A stretch of DNA of 11,463 nucleotides from Lysobacterales bacterium (GTDB taxonomy: Bacteria; Pseudomonadota; Gammaproteobacteria; Xanthomonadales; SZUA-36). Below are positions 1 to 7,340 of this stretch, piece by piece; position 1 is the first letter of the stretch; the number at the start of each line of letters is the position of its first letter. The notes below the pieces were generated by a model. It saw nothing but the letters and a program-made list of their open reading frames with translations, searched no databases and was not told where the DNA came from. Made by a program: the position numbers and the translations under genes. The stretch lies in the NCBI GenBank assembly GCA_021648045.1, contig JAKITM010000075.1, forward strand, positions 1 to 11,463, given 5' to 3'.

Positions 1-1
1 T

Positions 2-331
2 TTTATCTATCTTTTGGTGGCCACCATTGGTCTGAAGATGGACATAACCGCGATTGCCAATGCGCCAGCAATGTTTCTAGTAGGTGGTATCTGGATGCTA
101 GTACATGCTAGCTTACTATTAATTGTGGCGCGCTTGATTAAAGCCCCGATATTCTTCCTAGCTGTGGGTTCTCAAGCTAATGTGGGTGGGGCGGCATCTG
201 CGCCTATTGTGGCATCCGCTTTCCACCCATCACTAGCACCCGTAGGTGTGTTGCTTGCGGTAGTCGGCTATGCCTTGGGTACTTATGCAGCGTTGCTAAC
301 AGGAACACTTATGCAGATGGTAGCGCCTTAG
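2..331 (+). CDS. DUF819-family integral membrane protein, C-terminal part (runs off left edge)
   Basis: The reading frame is open from base 2 to a TAG at 329-331, so the true start lies outside the window; the TTG at 14 is internal. The visible ~109 residues are hydrophobic, with three or four membrane segments separated by short loops. They include the stretch GSQANVGGAASAPIVASAF followed by a G-x-L-x-A-V-x-G-Y-A-x-G-T-Y helix. This conserved Asn-(I/V)-Gly-Gly loop plus a Gly-Tyr-Ala-x-Gly-Thr helix is what I recall of the C-terminus of DUF819 (YjcL-like) proteins, a family of about 400-residue inner-membrane proteins of unknown function that may be transporters. It converges on the next gene with only one base between stop codons, so the two 3' ends cannot have a separate terminator between them. 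Family assignment is by memory of the motif; the function is unknown. Confidence 0.75.
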   Translation, partial: FIYLLVATIGLKMDITAIANAPAMFLVGGIWMLVHASLLLIVARLIKAPIFFLAVGSQANVGGAASAPIVASAFHPSLAPVGVLLAVVGYALGTYAALLTGTLMQMVAP

Positions 332-332
332 T

Positions 333-887
333 TTATTCTGCGGTTTGCCGGGATTTCTGACCAAAGCTAAAACCGGCGGTGATAACCCCGGCAGCCGCAC
401 CAAGAATCTGAAATTCGATTAATACGCGTTTATATTTTAACCCAAAGGTAGGCACTATCGCTGGTGCTACACCTAAACCGTTGAGTGGGATTTTGTCTTC
501 ATAAGGTTCTTTGTAGCCGTGCAACAAACCCCCAGTTAATTTGAAGTAGGCCCAGTCTTTTTTAAACAGCGGCCATTGGCGACCAGCGTAGAGGTACTGA
601 CTTTGTTGACCAAAGGAGTTGTCAAACCAGGCGAAGCCATACAGCCATTTGCTCTCGGTGGTGAACTCCAGGTTCAGCATTTTAGAGTTGTTCACATGCT
701 CCGGATCCGGATCCCAGTGCTTGGTATACAAAGATGTTTGAAACCGCCATTCGGTAATTTCAAAGGCACTGACTGTAGGCGCAGACAGTAGTAATACAGC
801 ACATAGCAGACTACTTCGAAAAATGGTCTTTCCGGAAAATGTTTGCCAGAAACTGGGGCTGGATGGTTGTTTGTTTATTAATTTCAT
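333..887 (-). CDS. Small exported protein, probable outer-membrane beta-barrel (Pseudomonas 'sn-glycerol-3-phosphate transporter'-like family)
   Basis: The 184-residue product begins with a signal peptide. A basic N-region (residues 1-24) is followed by a hydrophobic core around 25-38 and a cleavage site after VSA (residue 41). The mature ~143 residues alternate aromatic and polar residues, as in beta-strands. Landmarks are HWDPDPEHVNN (57-67), an N-S-F-G-Q-x-S-x-Y-L-Y-A-G-R segment (90-103) and L-x-G-G-L-L-H-G-Y (117-125). The pattern resembles a family of about 180-residue Pseudomonas proteins that databases label 'sn-glycerol-3-phosphate transporter'. That label is poorly founded; a small outer-membrane barrel, perhaps PagP-like in size, fits better, but this is inference. 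The frame extends back to a TTG at 941, but the ATG at 887 gives a normal signal peptide and is preferred. There is no strong ribosome binding site at either start. It is transcribed alone, convergent with the DUF819 gene. Confidence 0.7.
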   Translation of the reverse strand: MKLINKQPSSPSFWQTFSGKTIFRSSLLCAVLLLSAPTVSAFEITEWRFQTSLYTKHWDPDPEHVNNSKMLNLEFTTESKWLYGFAWFDNSFGQQSQYLYAGRQWPLFKKDWAYFKLTGGLLHGYKEPYEDKIPLNGLGVAPAIVPTFGLKYKRVLIEFQILGAAAGVITAGFSFGQKSRQTAE

Positions 888-934
888 AAATTCGTTTAAC
901 ACAATGAGTTCTATTCGTATTTTAAAATATTTAG

Positions 935-948
935 CTATCAATTGATAG
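935..948. promoter_or_regulatory. 14-bp perfect palindrome upstream of the small exported-protein gene
   Basis: CTATCAATTGATAG reads identically on both strands and lies about 50 bp before the preferred ATG (887), within AT-rich DNA that also carries TAAAAT-like -10 candidates. Its position suits an operator for a dimeric regulator, but a perfect 14-mer palindrome can arise by chance in AT-rich DNA and I recognise no known regulator site. Confidence 0.3.
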
Positions 949-985
949 AAAATGTTGTGTATTTGCGCCGAGCTTGAAACGGTTT

Positions 986-2515
986 TCAGCCCAGTTTGTC
1001 ATCTGCCACACGGTATTGAGGGTCTTCCAAGCGGTTGACTTCAATCAGATCGCCGGCTTTATCTAATAACTGTATGCAGTCAGGTGACAGGTGGCGTAGG
1101 TGAAGCTTTTTGCCGCGCTTGATATAACGCACAGCCAGCGAGTCTATGGCTTCAATAGCAGAGTGGTCGGTAACTCTGGAATTCTGGAATTCAATAATCA
1201 CATCTTTGGGGTCATCGGCAGGTGAGAACAGGTCGCGGAAATTTTTTACCGAACCAAAAAACAACGGCCCGTTGAGCTCGTAAACTTTAGAACCATGTTC
1301 ATTAATGTAGGTTTTAACATGAATATGTTTGGCGTGTTGCCAGGCAAATGCCAGCGCTGATACGATAACCCCAACGATAACTGCAATCGCCAGATCAGTA
1401 GCGACCGTAACCGCTGAAACCAGCACCAGTACAAAGGCATCGGCGCGTGGAATTTTGTTAAAGATACGAAAACTGGACCACTCGAATGTGCCCAATACCA
1501 CCATAAACATAACACCCACCAGCGCGACCATCGGGATGCGCTCAATCAAGCCTGAGGCAAACAGAATAAAGGCGAGTAAAAACAATGCTGCAGAAATACC
1601 GGAAAGACGGGTGCGTCCACCGGAATTAATATTAATCATGCTCTGGCCGATCATCGCGCAGCCGCCCATGCCGCCGAATAAACCCGTTGCCGTATTGGCA
1701 ATACCTTGACCAACGCACTCACGATTACTGCTACCGACAGTATCGGTAACTTCATCAATCAGAGTTAGTGTCAGCAGGGACTCGATGAGGCCGATAGCAG
1801 CGAGGATGATGGCATAGGGGAAAATAATTTTCAGAGTATCCCAATTGAACGGCACAGCCGGAATGTGGAATTGTGGAAAACCGCCCTTGATAGATGCTAG
1901 GTCACCAACCGTTTTGGTGTCCAGATTCAGACCTACTACCAGTAGGGAAACCACAACAATGGCTGCCAGTGATGAGGGTATAACTCGGGTAAACTTGGGC
2001 AAATAGTGAATAATCACCATGGTCAGAATCACCAAGCCGGAAAACAACAACAGTGGCGTTCCTGTCATCCACTGACTAACGCCATCGTTATCGAACTGAA
2101 AGTGTTGTAACTGGGCAAGAAATATGACGATCGCCAGGCCATTTACAAAGCCCAGCATAACCGGGTAGGGCACAATGCGAATGAATTTACCTAGGCGCAG
2201 CACCCCGGCGGTGACTTGAAACAGACCGGTTAACACTACGGCTGCAAACAAATACTCAACCCCATGCAGGGCAACTAGCGATACCATCACCACAGCCATA
2301 GCACCGGTTGCACCGGAAATCATTCCCGGACGACCACCAAAAATGGCTGCCAGAAGGCCCACCATAAAAGCCGCATATAAACCAACCAGCGGTTGTACTC
2401 CGGCAACAAAGGCAAATGCCAGCGCTTCGGGTACCAGTGCGAGTGATACAGTAAGCCCGGAAAGAATATCGTTCTGCGCGCTGATGCGGTATTTTTTGAA
2501 TCCGAGACGGAACAT
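986..2515 (-). CDS. SulP-family inorganic anion transporter with C-terminal STAS domain
   Basis: This is a 509-residue SulP (SLC26) transporter, within the family's usual length. The first ~395 residues are a chain of hydrophobic membrane segments. They carry the family's signature stretches: GLTVSLALVPEALAFAF (20-36), GLYAAF then FGGRPGMISGATGAMAVV (59-76), and a G-G-M-G-G-C-A-M-I-G-Q-S-x-x-N-x-x-S-G-G-R-T-R-L-S-G block (281-306). Residues ~401-500 form a cytoplasmic STAS domain with the conserved RVTDHSAIEAI loop (447-457), where the Ser is a known regulatory phosphorylation position in STAS relatives. Such proteins move sulfate, bicarbonate or other anions across the inner membrane, often with Na+ or H+. 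This sequence type is close to BicA-like marine SulPs, so bicarbonate is plausible, but the substrate cannot be read from sequence. The ATG at 2515 matches the family N-terminus, and an extended -10 promoter lies upstream. The gene stands alone. Confidence 0.93.
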   Translation of the reverse strand: MFRLGFKKYRISAQNDILSGLTVSLALVPEALAFAFVAGVQPLVGLYAAFMVGLLAAIFGGRPGMISGATGAMAVVMVSLVALHGVEYLFAAVVLTGLFQVTAGVLRLGKFIRIVPYPVMLGFVNGLAIVIFLAQLQHFQFDNDGVSQWMTGTPLLLFSGLVILTMVIIHYLPKFTRVIPSSLAAIVVVSLLVVGLNLDTKTVGDLASIKGGFPQFHIPAVPFNWDTLKIIFPYAIILAAIGLIESLLTLTLIDEVTDTVGSSNRECVGQGIANTATGLFGGMGGCAMIGQSMININSGGRTRLSGISAALFLLAFILFASGLIERIPMVALVGVMFMVVLGTFEWSSFRIFNKIPRADAFVLVLVSAVTVATDLAIAVIVGVIVSALAFAWQHAKHIHVKTYINEHGSKVYELNGPLFFGSVKNFRDLFSPADDPKDVIIEFQNSRVTDHSAIEAIDSLAVRYIKRGKKLHLRHLSPDCIQLLDKAGDLIEVNRLEDPQYRVADDKLG

Positions 2516-2551
2516 AGGGTTAGCTTAATTGAATGGCCGGGAAAGGCGCGG

Positions 2552-2581
2552 ATTATACCAGTTGTTTGGCTGTTTTGTCCG
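2552..2581 (-). promoter_or_regulatory. Putative sigma70 extended -10 promoter for the SulP gene
   Basis: On the minus strand, TGG immediately precedes a consensus TATAAT (plus-strand 2552-2557), giving an extended -10 element. CGGACA (2576-2581) sits 18 nt upstream as a weak -35 with 4 of 6 matches. The predicted start site near 2545 leaves a leader of about 30 nt before the ATG at 2515. Extended -10 promoters tolerate poor -35 boxes. Confidence 0.6.
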
Positions 2582-2627
2582 CTGCTCTATATTTATCAAG
2601 CTCGGAAGAGTCATTGTTTTGATGAGA

Positions 2628-2647
2628 TCCCGGCTCGTGGGCCGGGA
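2628..2647. other. GC-rich inverted repeat (hairpin) between serA and the SulP gene
   Basis: TCCCGGC and GCCGGGA form a perfect 7-bp stem around a 6-nt loop. A T-run (2656-2661) lies 8 nt beyond the stem on the plus strand, whereas no T-run follows on the minus strand, which is the direction of serA transcription. It is therefore not a classical intrinsic terminator for serA. It may stabilise the serA 3' end or act with Rho. The rest of the gap (2516-2714) holds a 12-bp palindrome, ATGCTATAGCAT, at 2698-2709, just after the serA stop. Confidence 0.35.
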
Positions 2648-2714
2648 CGACATTGTTTTTTAAAGGTGGGACTAGCGTGGCTAATTTTTCGTATTGGATG
2701 CTATAGCATTTACA

Positions 2715-3971
2715 TTAATACAGCATCCGACAACGGATTGTGCTTGGAATGGCTTTAAGGTCAGCCAGCAAACCATTAAAATCGGCCGCTTCTATATCCA
2801 TTACAACATAGCCTATGTTTTCGTTGGTTTGCAGGTACTGGGCTGAGATATTGACATTATTATCCGAAAAAACCTGATTAATTTGTTGTAAAACACCCGG
2901 TTCATTTTGGTGAATATGCAAAATACGGTGATTGCCGGCTTGATCGGGCATGGAAACTTCAGGGAAATTAACTGCGGATAAGCTGGTGCCGTTATCGCTG
3001 TATTTCACTAATTTTCCGGTAACTTCACGGGCGATATTTTGTTGTGCTTCCAGGGTGCTGCCACCAATATGCGGGGTCAGTATGACATTATCCAGGCCAC
3101 AGAGCGGTGAGACAAACCGATCTGAATTAGATTTTGGTTCTATCGGGAATACATCAAGAGAAGCCCCTGCCAGGTGGCCTGATTCTATCGCTGCATGCAG
3201 GGCGTCAATTTGCACAACAGTTCCACGGGCCAAGTTAATTAAGAAACTACCCCTGCGCATTTTATTGAGCTCATCTGCACCAAACATTTCATGGGTGGCA
3301 TCGGTTTGTGGTACATGCAGGGTAACGACATCACTCTCAGCAAGCAACTGCTCTAGGTTGTCCACAGGATTGGCATTGCCCATCGGTAGTTTATCTGCGA
3401 TATCATAATAAATAACTTGCATGCCAAGACCTTCAGCCAAAACCCCCAGCTGCGAACCGATATGACCGTAACCAATAATACCCAGAGTTTTCGCGCGTAT
3501 TTCAGTGGATCCGGTAGCAGATTTTAACCATTCCCCGCGGTGTGCGGCGGCATTTCGTTGTGGAATACCGCGCATCATCATTATCATTTCGCCAATGGCC
3601 AGTTCGGCAACGCTGCGGGTATTGGAAAAAGGTGCATTAAAGACCGGAATACCGGCGAGTTCTGCGGCACCCAAATCCACCTGGTTGGTGCCGATACAGA
3701 AACACCCAATAGCTGCCAGTTTGTCGGCTGCCTGAATGACTTCAGTCGTAAGCTGGGTGCGCGAACGAATACCGATAAAATGCACACCTTTAAGAGTGTC
3801 AGCGAGATCATCGCCGGTAAGTGAATGGGTATATTCAGTAATGTTGCTATACCCACGAGACTCAAGCGTTTTCCTGGCGATAGGGTGCAAGCCTTCGAGT
3901 AGAAGGATGTTTATCCGTGATTTATCTAGTGAATGGATTTTCCGGGGGACGCTATTATCTGGGCTTGTCAT
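2715..3971 (-). CDS. serA: D-3-phosphoglycerate dehydrogenase SerA
   Basis: SerA catalyses the first committed step of serine synthesis, the NAD-dependent oxidation of 3-phosphoglycerate to 3-phosphohydroxypyruvate, in the cytoplasm. The protein is collinear with E. coli SerA. It has the substrate-binding segment GIRSRTQL, then IGCFCIGTNQVDL and FNAPFSNTRSVAELAIGE. The Rossmann NAD loop is GYGHIG, and the catalytic Arg (NLARGT), Glu (FPIEPKSN) and His (LTPHIGGST) are all present. A C-terminal ACT domain of ~70 residues starts at ILHIHQNEPGVL and binds the feedback inhibitor serine in relatives. From the ATG at 3971 it is 418 residues, close to the family's ~410. The frame opens further to an ATG at 4004 and a TTG at 4031. 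The TTG falls inside the predicted promoter, and the ATG at 4004 would leave a leader of only about 7 nt. The gene is divergent from the D-2-hydroxyglutarate dehydrogenase gene. Confidence 0.95.
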   Translation of the reverse strand: MTSPDNSVPRKIHSLDKSRINILLLEGLHPIARKTLESRGYSNITEYTHSLTGDDLADTLKGVHFIGIRSRTQLTTEVIQAADKLAAIGCFCIGTNQVDLGAAELAGIPVFNAPFSNTRSVAELAIGEMIMMMRGIPQRNAAAHRGEWLKSATGSTEIRAKTLGIIGYGHIGSQLGVLAEGLGMQVIYYDIADKLPMGNANPVDNLEQLLAESDVVTLHVPQTDATHEMFGADELNKMRRGSFLINLARGTVVQIDALHAAIESGHLAGASLDVFPIEPKSNSDRFVSPLCGLDNVILTPHIGGSTLEAQQNIAREVTGKLVKYSDNGTSLSAVNFPEVSMPDQAGNHRILHIHQNEPGVLQQINQVFSDNNVNISAQYLQTNENIGYVVMDIEAADFNGLLADLKAIPSTIRCRMLY

Positions 3972-4017
3972 GATAGGATACACATCTTGAAAACGAGTTA
4001 TCATTTTCACGCCATTA

Positions 4018-4045
4018 ATGATATTGCGCAAGCCCAGCTTGTCAC
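4018..4045 (-). promoter_or_regulatory. Putative sigma70 promoter for serA
   Basis: On the minus strand, GTGACA (plus-strand 4040-4045; 5 of 6 matches to TTGACA) and TATCAT (4018-4023; 5 of 6 matches to TATAAT) are separated by 16 nt. Transcription would begin near 4011, about 40 nt before the chosen serA ATG at 3971. This rules out the upstream TTG at 4031 as a start if the promoter is real. A plus-strand promoter for the divergent gene must lie in the same ~140-bp space, but I see no convincing one. Confidence 0.5.
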
Positions 4046-4114
4046 TTTTATGTCATTTAGGTGTCTTTTAGGGACAGTTTATGGGTAATTAATTATGAAC
4101 CATGTTAATAAAGC

Positions 4115-5512
4115 ATGAAATTCGCGAGCAAGATGAATCAGTTTGAGCTGATACAGGCAGAATTACCCGATCTGGAAATCCATGCCGATGCCAGTAAACG
4201 ACATATTTATGCGCAGGACTGGACCCGCTTTCGACAACCCGATCCGTTGGCGATAGTTTTTCCCCGTAGTATCGAAGATGTACAGGCACTGGTAAAACTG
4301 GCCAGAAAATTGTGCCTGCCACTGGTACCCTCAGGCGGTCGAACCGGGCTTTCAGGTGGGGCGGTAGCTAGCAATGGCGAACTGGTGGTGTCATTTGAGA
4401 AAATGCGACGAATATCAGATTTCAATTCTCTGGAAAACACGGTACAGGTAGAAGCGGGCGTGATAACTGCGCAATTACAGGCTTTTGCGATAGAACAGGG
4501 GCTTTTTTACCCGGTTTCTTTTGCAGCAGAAGGCAGTTCCCAAATTGGCGGTAACATCGCCACCAATGCGGGAGGAATACGGGTGCTGCGCTATGGTCTG
4601 ACCCGAAACTGGGTAGAGGGTTTAACCGTAGTGACTGGCAGCGGGGAAGTGCTGGAGCTAAACCGTGGCCTGATTAAAAATGCCAGTGGTTATGATTTAC
4701 GCCATTTGTTTATTGGTAGTGAAGGCACTTTGGGTTTTATCCTAGCCGCCACTATGCGTTTATGCCAGCCACCCGCAGAACAAACGGTCATGTTATTGGC
4801 CTGTGAATCAATGGATGCAGTAATGCAGTTGTTTACTTACTCTAAGAGCCGGCTTCAACTTTCTGCATTTGAGTTTTTCAGCGATAAAGCACTGACTAAG
4901 GTCTGTAAGCACCGTCAGTTAAAACCACCACTAGAAACTCCAGCGCCTTATTATGTATTGTGTGAATTTGACAGCGATGAAGATACCTCGATGGCGGTGT
5001 TTGAGCAGGGCTTTGAAGCCGGCTGGCTATTGGATGGAGTTATTAGCCAGTCTGGAGCCCAAATGGATGAGCTATGGCAATATCGTGAGGGAATATCCGA
5101 AAGCATAACCGCCTATACACCCTATAAAAATGATCTTTCGGTACGCGTGGCCTTAATCCCGGAATTTATGCGCGAGCTCGACTTGCTGGTAACTAAAAAA
5201 TACCCAGATTTTGAAGTCATCTGGTTCGGCCATATTGGCGATGGTAATCTGCATATGAATGTACTAAAACCAGAAACAATGGAAATCGATGATTTCGAAC
5301 CGGCCTGTAAACTTGTTAGTATGGAAGTTTATGAACTAGTGGAAAAATATGCTGGCAGTGTCTCAGCAGAGCATGGCATTGGTCTGTTAAAACAGGCAGC
5401 CTTGAAGTACTCTCGAAGCGAGACAGAAATTCAGCTAATGCGCGATATCAAAAATACCTTTGATCCGAATAATATAATGAACCCTGGGAAACTATTTGCA
5501 AATGACCCATGA
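4115..5512 (+). CDS. FAD-linked D-2-hydroxyglutarate dehydrogenase (D2HGDH)
   Basis: This 465-residue flavoprotein belongs to the FAD-binding PCMH / FAD-oxidase C family and aligns in my memory nearly end to end with Pseudomonas PA0317-type D2HGDH. It oxidises D-2-hydroxyglutarate to 2-oxoglutarate. The FAD-binding half contains PSGGRTGLSGG (72-82), GSSQIGGNIATNAGG (140-154) and NASGYDLRHLFIGSEGTLG (189-207). The substrate half has WQYREGISE (321-329), YKNDLSV (337-343), FGHIGDGNLH (371-380) and SAEHG (417-421). By analogy with relatives, His373, His380 and Glu419 should bind the metal and Arg324 and Lys338 the substrate. An alternative ATG at 4133 has a slightly better GAG-type ribosome site and would remove six residues. 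The gene is divergent from serA, whose product makes D-2-hydroxyglutarate as a side product, which strongly supports this assignment over glycolate or D-lactate oxidase. Its 3' end overlaps rluD. Confidence 0.88.
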   Translation: MKFASKMNQFELIQAELPDLEIHADASKRHIYAQDWTRFRQPDPLAIVFPRSIEDVQALVKLARKLCLPLVPSGGRTGLSGGAVASNGELVVSFEKMRRISDFNSLENTVQVEAGVITAQLQAFAIEQGLFYPVSFAAEGSSQIGGNIATNAGGIRVLRYGLTRNWVEGLTVVTGSGEVLELNRGLIKNASGYDLRHLFIGSEGTLGFILAATMRLCQPPAEQTVMLLACESMDAVMQLFTYSKSRLQLSAFEFFSDKALTKVCKHRQLKPPLETPAPYYVLCEFDSDEDTSMAVFEQGFEAGWLLDGVISQSGAQMDELWQYREGISESITAYTPYKNDLSVRVALIPEFMRELDLLVTKKYPDFEVIWFGHIGDGNLHMNVLKPETMEIDDFEPACKLVSMEVYELVEKYAGSVSAEHGIGLLKQAALKYSRSETEIQLMRDIKNTFDPNNIMNPGKLFANDP

Positions 5513-6455
5513 AGTAACCCCTGAAGTAACAAAGTGTAAGGCTCCGCTAGAAGCCCGTGGTCGCCGTATTGACCAAATTGCAGTGGAACTTTTCCCCGAG
5601 TATTCTCGTGCTCGCCTGCAAACTTGGCTTAAAAGTGGTAATTTATTAGTCAACGACAAAAAGGTCAAGCCCAGCGGCAAACTTCTGGGTGGTGAGACCT
5701 TTATATTGACAGCCATCGCTGAACCGGTGAGCGAGGTTCACGCCGAAGCCATTGAGCTGGATATTATTTATGCCGATGAGGTTGTAATAGTTATCAACAA
5801 GCCCGCAGGTCTGGTCGTACACCCGGGTGCTGGTAATTGGAGTGGCACATTGCAAAATGCTTTGCTGCACTATGATCCCGAATTAGCTGGTATTCCGCGC
5901 GCTGGTATTGTGCATCGATTGGACAAAGAAACCACCGGAATCATGATGGTGGCGCGTAGCTTGCAAGCACATAAAAAGCTGGTTGATGCCTTGCAGGCGC
6001 GTATTGTTTCTCGTGAGTATCTGGCCTTGGCGGTCGGCGAAATGGTAGCTGGTGGCAGTGTCGATCAGCCCATTGGTCGGCATGCGAAAGACCGCAAGCG
6101 TATGGCTGTGGTCGAAACCGGCAAAGAAGCGATTACCCATTACCGGATTAACCGGCGTTATCAGGGCTTCACTCTATTAGATGTGAAGCTGGAAACCGGC
6201 CGCACCCATCAAATTCGTGTGCATATGGCCTATATCCAGCATCCCTTGGTGGGCGACACCATTTATGGCGGCAGGCGGCGTATTCCTGCAGGTCTAACCG
6301 AGGAAACCCGCACAGCAGTACAACAATTTTCACGCCAGGCCTTACATGCTCGCAGATTAAGTTTTGAACACCCAGAAAGCGGCGAGGAAGTCTCTTTTGA
6401 AGCCCCGTTGCCGGAGGACCTTATCAGCCTGCTTAAACTGCTGCCAGATAAGTAA
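5502..6455 (+). CDS. rluD: 23S rRNA pseudouridine(1911/1915/1917) synthase RluD
   Basis: RluD converts three uridines in helix 69 of 23S rRNA to pseudouridine, which aids 50S assembly and termination. The 317-residue protein (E. coli, 326) has an N-terminal S4 RNA-binding domain (about residues 18-75, including SRARLQTWLKSGNLLVN). The RluA-family catalytic domain follows, with NKPAGLVVHPG (99-109), the signature HRLDKETTG (138-146) containing the catalytic Asp141, and the later GRTHQIRVHM motif. The ATG at 5502 lies 11 bases inside the preceding dehydrogenase gene, so translation is probably coupled; a TTG at 5496 is a less likely start. The stop at 6455 is followed directly by the pgeF ATG. 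The rluD-pgeF pair is widely conserved, which separates RluD from the paralogues RluA and RluC. Confidence 0.93.
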   Translation: MTHEVTPEVTKCKAPLEARGRRIDQIAVELFPEYSRARLQTWLKSGNLLVNDKKVKPSGKLLGGETFILTAIAEPVSEVHAEAIELDIIYADEVVIVINKPAGLVVHPGAGNWSGTLQNALLHYDPELAGIPRAGIVHRLDKETTGIMMVARSLQAHKKLVDALQARIVSREYLALAVGEMVAGGSVDQPIGRHAKDRKRMAVVETGKEAITHYRINRRYQGFTLLDVKLETGRTHQIRVHMAYIQHPLVGDTIYGGRRRIPAGLTEETRTAVQQFSRQALHARRLSFEHPESGEEVSFEAPLPEDLISLLKLLPDK

Positions 6456-7181
6456 ATGCAGCGAATTATCCCAAACTGGCTGGTTGCAAAGAGTATCCAG
6501 GCATTCACCACGACCCGCTTCGGGGGTGTTTCTAAAACACCCTGGGATAGCTTCAATCTAGGAACTAATAGCGGGGATATTCCAGAAAATGTTATGCAGA
6601 ATCGTAGTTTGCTGTCGGCATCGCTACCGGCAGAACCCTATTGGTTAGATCAGGTGCACGGTGCAGAAGTCGTGAACGCTTCACATTCCCCGAAAACACC
6701 CCAAGCCGATGCCAGCTGGAGCAATCAGGCGGATACAGTATGTGCAGTACTAACGGCAGACTGCCTACCAGTTTTGCTGTGTACAGCCAACGGTTCGCAT
6801 TTCGCCGCTATTCACTGCGGCTGGCGTTCGCTGGCAGCGGGAGTATTGGAAAATACAATTGCTGCAATGGGGGTAGCTGCTGAAGAGTTATTGACCTGGT
6901 TCGGGCCTGCTATTTCAGCCAAGAATTACGAGGTCGGAGAACAGTTGTACTCAGCTTTTGTCGATGTAAATCCTAGCGATAACTCCGCCTTTACTGCCAC
7001 CCGCAAAGGCCATTGGCAGGCCGATTTAATCCACTTGGCAAGACTTCGTTTGCAGCGCTTGGGTGTCAATAGATTTTACGGCGGCCGCTGGTGTACACAT
7101 GCCGATAAACAGTTTTATTCCTATCGCCGTGATGCAGTAAGCGGACGGATGGTGAGCCTGATCTATCGGGTAGAGAGATAG
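6456..7181 (+). CDS. pgeF: Peptidoglycan editing factor PgeF (YfiH, DUF152 / laccase-domain family)
   Basis: The 241-residue protein is nearly the same length as E. coli YfiH (243). The zinc-binding residues of the family are visible: His68 in QVHGAEV, Cys103 in TADCLPVLL and His120 in AAIHCGWRSLAAGV. The start FTTTRFGGVSKTPWDSFNLG and the end WCTHADKQFYSYRRD are also typical. In E. coli, YfiH keeps L-serine from replacing L-alanine at position 1 of the peptidoglycan stem by acting on the wrongly made UDP-MurNAc-L-Ser. Family members were long called polyphenol oxidases, and some (LACC1/FAMIN) have purine nucleoside phosphorylase and adenosine deaminase activity. The ATG follows the rluD stop with no gap and no clear ribosome site, so it probably depends on translational coupling. 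The gene clpB, often next in this neighbourhood, is absent here. Confidence 0.92.
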   Translation: MQRIIPNWLVAKSIQAFTTTRFGGVSKTPWDSFNLGTNSGDIPENVMQNRSLLSASLPAEPYWLDQVHGAEVVNASHSPKTPQADASWSNQADTVCAVLTADCLPVLLCTANGSHFAAIHCGWRSLAAGVLENTIAAMGVAAEELLTWFGPAISAKNYEVGEQLYSAFVDVNPSDNSAFTATRKGHWQADLIHLARLRLQRLGVNRFYGGRWCTHADKQFYSYRRDAVSGRMVSLIYRVER

Positions 7182-7297
7182 CGCTCGGGTACCGAATGGC
7201 ACTAAGGTAAGGGGTTTTATCAGCTTATCTATCAAGGGCTTAACGCTTATTCAAAGCCAATTTAGAAGCTGTTGATGCAATGGGAAAATAACTGGTG

Positions 7298-7333
7298 TAT
7301 ACTGCCAGCCAATAATAATTCATTATTTTGGGG
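7298..7333 (+). promoter_or_regulatory. Putative promoter, leader hairpin and ribosome binding site of the surface-protein gene
   Basis: TATACT at 7298-7303 matches the -10 consensus at 5 of 6 positions, but the best -35 (TTGATG, 7272-7277) is 20 nt away, longer than ideal. The predicted start near 7310 is followed at once by a small inverted repeat, AATAAT / ATTATT (7311-7316 and 7322-7327). Next comes GGGG (7330-7333), a ribosome site 7 nt before the ATG at 7341. The strong spacing of this site, and the signal peptide that follows, decide the start over the upstream in-frame TTG at 7272. The rest of the 7182-7340 gap shows nothing convincing, and in particular no intrinsic terminator for pgeF. 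Confidence 0.45.
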
Positions 7334-7340
7334 TTATGTA

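Noticed and set aside
1246..1545. Minus-strand 99-codon open frame inside the SulP gene
   Set aside because: It overlaps the clearly real SulP frame on the same strand, and its Trp/Leu/Ser-rich composition matches no family.
4005..4031. TTG at 4031 as the serA start
   Set aside because: It falls between the predicted -35 and -10 elements and would make SerA nearly 30 residues longer than its relatives.
7272..7340. In-frame TTG start 23 codons upstream of the surface-protein ATG
   Set aside because: It lies in the predicted promoter, would place non-signal residues before the signal peptide, and lacks the GGGG ribosome site that precedes the ATG at 7341.
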